Under the pieces are notes generated by a model. That model was not told where the DNA came from, ran no database searches, and saw only the letters and a list, made by a program, of their open reading frames with translations. The translations under genes were made by a program, and so were the position numbers. Shown in pieces: positions 36,901 through 41,174 of a DNA stretch of 41,174 nt (the first letter of the stretch is position 1; the number at the start of each line of letters is the position of its first letter). Origin of the DNA: Cytophagales bacterium (GTDB lineage: Bacteria; Bacteroidota; Bacteroidia; Cytophagales; Cyclobacteriaceae); NCBI GenBank assembly GCA_020402945.1, contig JADBYQ010000037.1:1-41174 (forward strand), read 5' to 3'.

Positions 36901-37716
36901 CTTGTCTAGTCGCTTGAAGTCTGTGGGCAATTCGGTCGTCTTTTTGTAGTTACTGAATTCCTCCAGCCAAAAAGACTTTTGCTCCAAAATTGCGGCTTGG
37001 TATCCGGCGCTGTGATACCATGACAGATAATCTTTATAATTTAGTTGAGCGACTGCCAAGTCCTCGTCATTGTACAATGCTGCAAACTCTTCCATGAGCA
37101 CTTGCTGTGACACGCCATCTGATATGATGTGGTGCATATCTACCAGCAGGAAATACGATTCGTCAGAAGCCTCCACTAGGCCAACACGAATAAGTGGCGC
37201 TCGTAAAAGATCAAATGGACGAACAAACTGATCCAATATACTATCAACCGTTTCAAGATTACCTTGATAGTGATCGATGCTAAACTCAAAGTTGGTCAGT
37301 ATTTTTTGTACCGGTTCATTCTTTTCGTTTATGGAGAAACCTGTTCGTAAAGATTCATGTCTGCGAATTAAGTTCGTGAAGACATCTTGAAGCTTGGCTT
37401 TATTGATTCGGCCGTTTATTTGATACGCCTGAGGCAAGTTGTACGCCAAAGACTCCGGCGCAAACTTATACAGCAAGAATAGCCGTAGCTGAGGTTGGGT
37501 AAGCTTTATATTATCACCCTGAGAAACGTTTTTTACAAACGGAAGGATTTGTTTTTTCTTACTCTTATTGATATAGCTAATTAATCCTTGCTTATGCTGC
37601 TTTATCTCTTCCAATATGTTCGTCTCAATATCGGTAGCGCTCATTAGGCGCAAATTATTCTCATCGACAGTAATGTCAATGTCCAATTTCTTGAGTTTCA
37701 ATAGTAATTCTTCCAT
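27994..37716 (-). CDS. Three-module NRPS, predicted to add Thr-Thr-Ser, no thioesterase
   Basis: 3,240 residues. Domains: TubC-type docking domain (1-52), condensation C1 (about 70-490, HHIISDG 195-201), adenylation A1 (545-1010), carrier T1 (GGDS at 1051-1054). C2 has HHSLLDG at 1266-1272; A2 spans 1616-2080; T2 has GGDS at 2122-2125. C3 has HHSLFDG at 2337-2343; A3 runs from about 2660, and T3 (GGHS) is at the C-terminus. Reading the ten pocket residues by eye gives DFWNIGMVHK for A1 and A2 (the standard Thr code) and DVWHFSLIDK for A3 (close to the Ser code DVWHLSLIDK). All condensation and carrier active residues are intact. The protein ends right after T3 with no thioesterase, reductase or terminal condensation domain, so release must occur in trans. 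Modules 1 and 2 look like a recent duplication. It starts 44 bases below the preceding NRPS gene. Confidence 0.96.
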   Translation of the reverse strand: MEELLLKLKKLDIDITVDENNLRLMSATDIETNILEEIKQHKQGLISYINKSKKKQILPFVKNVSQGDNIKLTQPQLRLFLLYKFAPESLAYNLPQAYQINGRINKAKLQDVFTNLIRRHESLRTGFSINEKNEPVQKILTNFEFSIDHYQGNLETVDSILDQFVRPFDLLRAPLIRVGLVEASDESYFLLVDMHHIISDGVSQQVLMEEFAALYNDEDLAVAQLNYKDYLSWYHSAGYQAAILEQKSFWLEEFSNYKKTTELPTDFKRLDKTTFKGKAASFSIDESKTKILKRIAENSNTSLFAVLLSIYSTFIHKLTGDEEVVIGTPIAGRKLRELHGMIGMFVNTLAIRLFPQSNLSFKTYLKKVSRKSLTCFDHQDYPFEELVRDLKVDRNIGQNPLFNTILEFNNIEDGSASIPVQDLDITPYPIKPATSKLDLILHVKEAESQLSFTFEYSTELFLPETINGFFNYLENLITQVTTSENTLLSDLTLLSPLDRQKLLHLSECREASYPAESTIVDLFERRALEFADREAVGFKDEVLTYGQLNARANKLAHRLQNNGVTNNQVVALLMDKNIDTLVGMLGILKAGGAYLPIDVNYPEDRIQYILSNSRVSLVVTHKAYLKLASENIQCICIEDTAEEPSTNLTTICSPGDLCYVLYTSGTTGNPKGVMIEHRNVVRLLFNDRFQFDFCENDVWTMFHSQCFDFSVWEVYGALLYGGKVVIVSSQDARDPRSYLKLIETQGVTVLNQTPTAFYSLIDALVESEVKLPNVRYVIFGGEALAPAKLKKWYGRCPDTTLVNMFGITETTVHVTYKEIGEKEIEQNISNIGRPIPTMSIFVLDSNRQLVPMGIIGEMYVGGLGLGRGYLNNEILTRERFIPSPFMPGERLYRTGDLARILSNGEIEYKGRSDHQVQLRGFRIELGEIEYHLAQQEHVDQAVVISTSDAEERQYLCAYIVGKSKLPVEEIRAYLGKKVPSYMVPAYIIQIDKIPFTSNNKLDRDKLPKPGTEALNNYIAPRHEAEKKMSAVWSRLLSVEKVGVRDNYFSLGGDSLKAIGLIAEINRELETSLTIADLYSHHTIEELTALSNEAKHRDDDKLLQAKKDLTTFQREYREKNDFPETFEEVYPMNGVEKGMVFHSMKLRYSDDNLHNIIYHEQNIYPVYIDDFDYKLFEKALSLVVSKHGELRKIFDLNNLTHIILKEVQPELNYDDISHLSPDAQEAHIKAKMDEQKRKRKKLSFSILWRVTMFKVSSHRHYLLFDMHHSLLDGWSLSSFITELNNTYFQLRIKKDYKLKPLRCSYEDQILGELAAAKAGNSVQYWKEELLGYERLSFPPTGLEHEYRSRFFDLGIDLRKDLESLALELNTNFKHICFAAYVYMMKMFTYADDVVVGIVTNNRPLVPDGEELLGCYLNTVPFRASLSDNVTWKGFLEYIENKLRTLKQHERIPFYKIVEIIEERKGEKNPVFDTSFNYIDFRVFNEIIEEEEQNVHEHFGFNFENYMNNNTLFDLHVFAHGGGFELVLTYSTSIINENLAARLYHYYKNILHNFLHALDEKADQAQVIPDFEKDQLKGIADWVGVNYPSESTIVDIFERNVELFPHREAVVFEERAITYKALNEQANQLANQLIKQGVKSNQLVGLLMDKTLETLTGMLGILKAGGAYLPIDVNYPKDRINYILSNSKVQLLVTQRQYAALGSEGIGLIYLEDSMNAPIDNLNVKRQPDDLAYILYTSGTTGKPKGVMIEDKNVIRLLFNDAFQFQFSAYDVWSMFHNHCFDFSVWEIYGALLYGGKVVVVSPQDARDPHRFARVLQSHNVTVLNQTPTAFYNLIEASFDDSITLDKLRYIIFGGEALSPSRLSRWYTSYPQVKLINMYGITETTVHSTYKEIGESEIADNRSNIGRPLPTSSIYILNSKKELLPQGVIGEIYVGGLGVGRGYLNNESLTKERFIKSPYGAERLYRSGDLARILPDGEMEYKGRCDHQVQLRGFRIELGEIEYHLNQYAKVDQAVVIAATDDAQHAYLCAYVLSKEKLTIEDVRTYLEKKLPSYMIPAYIIQIDKIPFTTNNKLDRTKLPKPGIGQSTNYVAARTNEEEKLAAIWCIHLKLERVGVHDNYFSLGGDSVRAIALISEINKEFKTELTIADLYSNQYIEDLTQVLEEARGRDDSELSVAKEGLITFQQEFRIKNSFLDTYEEVYPMNGVEKGMVFHSLNARQNHTDVHHIMYHEQTVYPIYLEDFDLDLFKHALRLLIKKHGALRKIYDLANMAHIVLKEIAPSISYADISQLSKEEQDTYVMSKKQEDKLRATGLSGELLWRMHVTKIKSNYHLLQFDMHHSLFDGWSLSSFVTELNNLYIKLVEDRSYVPANLRCSYSDQILSELAASKRKPSIDYWKEELDEYVRFPLAKTGKKHEYAQREFELDLDLKARLEGLASELKTNLKHLCFAAYLYTMKLFTHNNDLLVGIVTNNRPVVPDGGELLGCYLNTVPFRAKIESKMTWRNLINYVEGKLKELKKHEQMAFSDILRVTKNHMQDENPLFDVSFNYIDFKVFDNIIGHEQRLDEVNHFDNDVNINTLFDLHVQSHMGFQLVLRYSTKVLDASFEDRIYTYFNNILRQFVNQTDSQITNEVILGEDEKLKIQAALNDTDHSYNVPHLILNQFEKLVHEIPGYIAVQGSQKILTYDEFNKRANQMARYLRQQGVCKQNVVGMFLPRSEDMMVCIYAVLKLGAIYLPLDINNPIVRNDYILSNANATFVLYRKETYLSDAFEGVQLSMEDDTIETFADNNLNEVLDENDIAYIIYTSGSTGRPKGVPIRHNALHNRLNWMQKQYPICSEDRILHKTRTTFDVSLWEIFWWSITGAGVYILPEGEERDMDRIKEVVVTHRVTTMHFVPSALNYFLHAVKGNPSEVACLKRVFSSGEALPIGAVTQFGDLLNKSNETDLVNLYGPTEAAIDVTYYDCFKHPNAPAVPIGKPIDNIKMYIVDRNNQLLPVGVRGEICIGGIGVFDGYLNNDELTAKVLIPNPADPTTKIYKTGDLGYWNDDGDIQYLGRIDNQIKVRGFRVELEEIEHHMQQLPGVSRAVVALYQHGTIQDNQIVAVVLRSDQQSFHSQYYKDQLRSTLPEYMIPTKFLELNSLELTKHDKLDRKTIVNYFEKIGTSQVYDARDPNEQEQILVDIFKKLLQVERVSITDNFFEAGGHSLLAIQFINKMETQFDKQVEFDDLMFMNIEQLTLKYFS

Positions 37717-37760
37717 AATAGTTTTCTATTACTGATATTGAGATGAATGTCAATTCCTAT

Positions 37761-40700
37761 TTAAATAATGATCTCTGTTTTCGCAGACAGATGCTCTTCA
37801 GGCTTATTTTCATCGTTAAGCCATTGATTTATATTGATAAGTTTTGCTTGTTGTTGGATTGATGGGTTCTCAAAAAAATCCACAAGCTTTATTTTCACTT
37901 CGAAATGCTTCGCGATGCTATTGACGATCTGGATAGCTTTCAACGAGTGTCCGCCCAGTTCAAAAAAATTACCATCTACACTAATGGATTTTCTATCCAT
38001 CTTCAAAACTTCCGACCAAATATTTACCAATTGATTTTCTACTTCGTCAGCAGGCGCCTTATAGCCGTCGTCCATGCTCATCTCCACGTCCGGCAATGCT
38101 TTATAATTAATCTTACCACTGGTGGTCAGTATTATTTTTTCAAGATAAACGAAATACGAAGGAATCATGTAGTCTGGCAGTAATTGTGATAGATGTTTTC
38201 GTAGCGTAGACACCTTTATCGGTGCATCCGACACGTAGTAGCCAATCACACTTTGCTCGCTTTTTACTTCTCTTACCTGCACCACGGCATTCCTCACTGA
38301 ATCATGGGTCATTAATTGTTTCTCGATTTCTCCAAGCTCAACGCGATAACCCCGAATCTTTACTTGATGATCCATGCGGCCAAGGTACTCGATGTTTCCA
38401 TCAGGAAGCCATCTAGCCAAGTCTCCAGTTCGGTAAACACGGCGCTCTCCAGACACCCAGTTTATCGCAAATTTCGTTGCCGTCAACACATCATCTCCTA
38501 CGTATCCCTGAGCAACCCCATCACCGGCAATGCACAGCTCTCCAACAACGCCGATGGGCACCAAATTACCGTATTGATCAGCGATGTATATCCTTTCATT
38601 AGGAAGTGGTCTGCCTATTGGCACAGTCGTGTAACTATCCAGTTGCTCCAGCTCTATTTTAAAGCTTGTTGAATCGACACAAGTTTCTGTCGGGCCGTAA
38701 AAATTGTAAAGCGTTACATTCGTGTCACCTTTCTTTTTGTAAAATTCCTTTACAACTTCTTTCGTTAACACTTCCCCGGCTAATATCCAACTCTGTAGAG
38801 TATTCAGTGTGATTTCGCCATCCAATGCATTCACAAGCAAGCGTAAATGCGTTGGCGTTCCATCAGACAGGTTTATCTTATTCTGATTATAGAATTCGAT
38901 GAGCAAACGCCCGTCCTTCCGTGCTAGATCATCGCAGATGTGAAGCGCATGGCCTTGTAACAACGCACCAAATATTTGTTGAACTGATGCATCAAATGAA
39001 TAGGAAGCCAACAGTGCAACCCGTAAACTTTCATTGTCGTGTGCTGTATAAACTTTTTCATTCAAACCTTTCACCAGGTTCACAACACTTCCGTGTGCCA
39101 TCATTACACCTTTTGGCAATCCTGTTGAACCGGATGTAAAAATGCAGTATGCTGTATCTGTGGGCTTGATGTTGATTTGAACTGCGTTGATGTTGGTCCG
39201 ATCAAGCTGTAGGGTTTCGATAGCCTTGACTGGCACTTGAAATGTCCCGGTCGTGTATAGACCATTTGTTAACAACAATGTGGCGTTGCTTTGCTTTAAA
39301 ATGTACGCTATGCGTTGTTCTGGCGTTGCCGGATCAATTGGAAGATATGCAGATCCAGCTTTCAATATGCCAATGATACTCACCATCATTTCCAATGACC
39401 GATCTAACAGCAAACCGACTACACTCCCAGGAACGATTCCAGTTTTCAATAAATAATGCGCGAACTGATTCGATTTCTCATTCAATTCCTTGTACGTGAG
39501 CACCTCGCCGTTGAACGCGACCGCGGGCTTGTCAGGATGTTGGCGCACTTGTTCCTCAAAGAGGTCAACCAAGGTTTTATCGCGTGGATAGTCTAAAGTT
39601 GTATTATTGAAGTCGTGCAACAATTTATGCACTTCCTCTTCTCCGATCATGTTAATATGTGACAACTTTTTGTTAGGTTCCGTCACGACTTCCGTTACAA
39701 TGTTTTTAAAATATTGGATCAACCGATCTATTGTCTGCGCTGCAAATAACTCAGTAGAGTACTCAAAATTAAAATACAAGCCTTCTTCAAATTCGATTGC
39801 TGTTAAAGTAAGATCCAGCTTCGAGATCTGGTGGTTGTACTCGTAGGGTGTAAGTTTTAAGCCGGGTATTGTCAGCGCCTCCTGATCATAGTTCTGCACT
39901 ACCAGCATGACATCAAATAGTGGATTACGACTGATATCTCGAGGCATGTCTAATACCTCCATCAAATCTTCATATTGATAAGATAGGTTGTCGAAGCAAG
40001 ACAAAGTTTTTGCTTTGACCTCTGTAAGGAATGTTTTAAAACTTAATTCTCCTTTGGGATAATTACGAATAGGTAAGGCATTTAAGAACACGCCAATAAT
40101 ATCCTCCAAGTCCGCATGATCTCTTCCTGCAACCGGCGTTCCTATCGTGATTTGTTCCTGATTGCTGAGTTTGCTTAACAGGATATTGAAAACAGATAAA
40201 ACGGTCATGAACAATGTGGCGTCAGTTTTTTCTCCCAACGCTTTTAGCTTCATAGTTTCTTCTTTTCCCAGCAAGAATGATTTATTGTCGCCTTTAAAAC
40301 TTTTAGTTATCGGACGAGAAAAATCAGTCGGTATTTCCAATACCGATAGCTCATCAGAAAATTCTTGTACCCAAAATTCTTGTTGTGACGCAAGGCGCTT
40401 ACGTTGCGCAAATGTTTGTTGCCATTCTGCGAAATCCTTATAGTGCAATTTTACTTCCGGCAGAGGTTGCTGGTTGTATAATGTCATGAAATCTTTGATC
40501 AAAATCCCCTGTGATACGCCATCGGTAATGATGTGATGCATGTCCACCGCCAACAGGTGTATTTCTCCTGATAGTCTTATCAAGCCTACACGGATTAACG
40601 GCGCGCTGCTCAAATCAAATGGACGAATGAATGCCTTCAGTATGTCGCTTGCTTCCTGCTCATCTGCTTCAAAGTATTCAATTGAAAATGGTGCATCATT

Positions 40701-41174
40701 CTTGACCCGTTGAACCGCGCGGCCATCGATGTTTACAATTTCTGTGCGCAAACTTTCATGACGGAGAATCAATTTTCTGAATGTGTCTTGAACTTTTTCC
40801 TTATCGACCGTACCTTCAAGTTTGGCAACTTCGGGCATGTTATATGCGAGCGATGCTTTGTCAAATTCGTTTAAAAAGTAGAAACGCTTTTGAACCGATG
40901 ACAATTCGTAATGAGGTTTAAGCGGCGCGGGCATTATGGATTCGAAGCCGTCTGTTGCTGTAGCTTGAACTGCTTTCGCGAGACTAACAATATTTTGCAA
41001 TTCAATTATCCTGGCCAGCGAAAATTCTTTTTGAAACACCTGCTTTAACTTGTTAGCCAGAAATACGAGTCGTAGAGAGTTACCTCCCAATTCGAAAAAG
41101 CTACTCTCAACACTGATGGCGGCCTTGTCAAGTTTCAATACCTGTGACCAGATTGCTACCAGTTGCTCTTCCAC
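37761..41174 (-). CDS. NRPS, C-terminal part: T-C-A-T, Gln/Glu-like specificity, truncated by window edge
   Basis: The visible 1,137 residues begin inside a protein that continues beyond the right edge; the first codon (GTG) is not its start. Order: carrier T (GGNS, Ser33), condensation (about 88-500, HHIITDG at 213-219), adenylation (about 540-1020), carrier T (GGHS), then a tail of about 25 residues ending HLSAKTEIII. The adenylation pocket reads DAQDIAFVDK, nearest to the Gln code DAQDLGVVDK; Glu is possible. The acidic-hydrophobic tail is a candidate docking motif for the TubC-type domain that opens the next NRPS, so this protein probably hands its chain on to the Thr-Thr-Ser enzyme. At least one more module lies outside the window. 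Confidence 0.95.
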   Translation of the reverse strand: MEEQLVAIWSQVLKLDKAAISVESSFFELGGNSLRLVFLANKLKQVFQKEFSLARIIELQNIVSLAKAVQATATDGFESIMPAPLKPHYELSSVQKRFYFLNEFDKASLAYNMPEVAKLEGTVDKEKVQDTFRKLILRHESLRTEIVNIDGRAVQRVKNDAPFSIEYFEADEQEASDILKAFIRPFDLSSAPLIRVGLIRLSGEIHLLAVDMHHIITDGVSQGILIKDFMTLYNQQPLPEVKLHYKDFAEWQQTFAQRKRLASQQEFWVQEFSDELSVLEIPTDFSRPITKSFKGDNKSFLLGKEETMKLKALGEKTDATLFMTVLSVFNILLSKLSNQEQITIGTPVAGRDHADLEDIIGVFLNALPIRNYPKGELSFKTFLTEVKAKTLSCFDNLSYQYEDLMEVLDMPRDISRNPLFDVMLVVQNYDQEALTIPGLKLTPYEYNHQISKLDLTLTAIEFEEGLYFNFEYSTELFAAQTIDRLIQYFKNIVTEVVTEPNKKLSHINMIGEEEVHKLLHDFNNTTLDYPRDKTLVDLFEEQVRQHPDKPAVAFNGEVLTYKELNEKSNQFAHYLLKTGIVPGSVVGLLLDRSLEMMVSIIGILKAGSAYLPIDPATPEQRIAYILKQSNATLLLTNGLYTTGTFQVPVKAIETLQLDRTNINAVQINIKPTDTAYCIFTSGSTGLPKGVMMAHGSVVNLVKGLNEKVYTAHDNESLRVALLASYSFDASVQQIFGALLQGHALHICDDLARKDGRLLIEFYNQNKINLSDGTPTHLRLLVNALDGEITLNTLQSWILAGEVLTKEVVKEFYKKKGDTNVTLYNFYGPTETCVDSTSFKIELEQLDSYTTVPIGRPLPNERIYIADQYGNLVPIGVVGELCIAGDGVAQGYVGDDVLTATKFAINWVSGERRVYRTGDLARWLPDGNIEYLGRMDHQVKIRGYRVELGEIEKQLMTHDSVRNAVVQVREVKSEQSVIGYYVSDAPIKVSTLRKHLSQLLPDYMIPSYFVYLEKIILTTSGKINYKALPDVEMSMDDGYKAPADEVENQLVNIWSEVLKMDRKSISVDGNFFELGGHSLKAIQIVNSIAKHFEVKIKLVDFFENPSIQQQAKLININQWLNDENKPEEHLSAKTEIII

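Noticed and set aside
1-41174. tRNA, rRNA, CRISPR array or transposase genes
   Set aside because: Looked for on both strands by eye; no cloverleaf, spaced repeat array or transposase-like protein was seen.

Overview
The window looks like part of a Bacteroidota chromosome, probably of the Cytophagia/Chitinophagia type. The reasons are moderate GC, weak Shine-Dalgarno sequences, promoter-like TAnnTTTG boxes, a LytTR response-regulator relic, and protein families common in that phylum (cupin-like, alpha-2-macroglobulin and F5/8 type C relics). No rRNA, tRNA or CRISPR array was recognised. This is reading by eye: no alignment or database search was run.

Layout. (1) Bases 1-4600 are a graveyard of broken genes: a gene split by one in-frame stop, an AraC-type sensor fragment abutting a headless LytTR response regulator, a headless nucleoside-phosphorylase-like domain, and an aldo/keto reductase and an NmrA-like oxidoreductase riddled with frameshifts. 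(2) Bases 4674-8468 hold polysaccharide genes: an undecaprenyl-phosphate sugar transferase (+), then on the minus strand a MurJ/MviN-type flippase and a GT4 glycosyltransferase, with an F5/8 type C relic between the two strands. (3) Bases 8610-9365 hold three further gene relics. (4) Bases 9515-12249 hold an atypical ornithine/aspartate-transcarbamoylase-like enzyme, an XRE regulator with six membrane helices, and a relic. (5) Bases 12479-16131 hold a full ADP-L-glycero-D-manno-heptose pathway (GmhB, HldE, GmhA, HldD), followed upstream by a CBM9-like and an SGNH-hydrolase-like membrane-anchored pair. (6) Bases 17951-41174 hold a nonribosomal peptide synthetase (NRPS) cluster, all on the minus strand. 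It contains a type II thioesterase, a GT-A-like unknown, an Asp/Glu racemase homologue, a signal-peptide S12 peptidase fused to a cyclic-peptide ABC exporter, two alpha/beta-hydrolase-fold proteins, a JmjC/cupin_8 oxygenase-like protein, a GT9-like glycosyltransferase, a complete three-module NRPS and the end of a second NRPS that runs off the right edge.

How the genes may work together. Reading the adenylation-domain pockets gives ...(Gln/Glu-like)-Thr-Thr-Ser. The last module has no thioesterase. The peptidase-exporter fusion resembles the ClbP/XcnG/ZmaM prodrug-activating peptidases, which predicts an N-acyl-D-Asn leader added by a starter module beyond the right edge and removed during export. 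The nearby heptose pathway plus a GT9-like enzyme suggests a heptosylated Thr/Ser-rich peptide. The same heptose genes could instead serve the adjacent polysaccharide locus. The NRPS domain calls are secure; the prodrug and heptosylation ideas are inference.

Two heptose genes appear damaged in this sequence: gmhA has a frameshift in a G8 run and hldE has no good start codon. These may be real or may be assembly indels.
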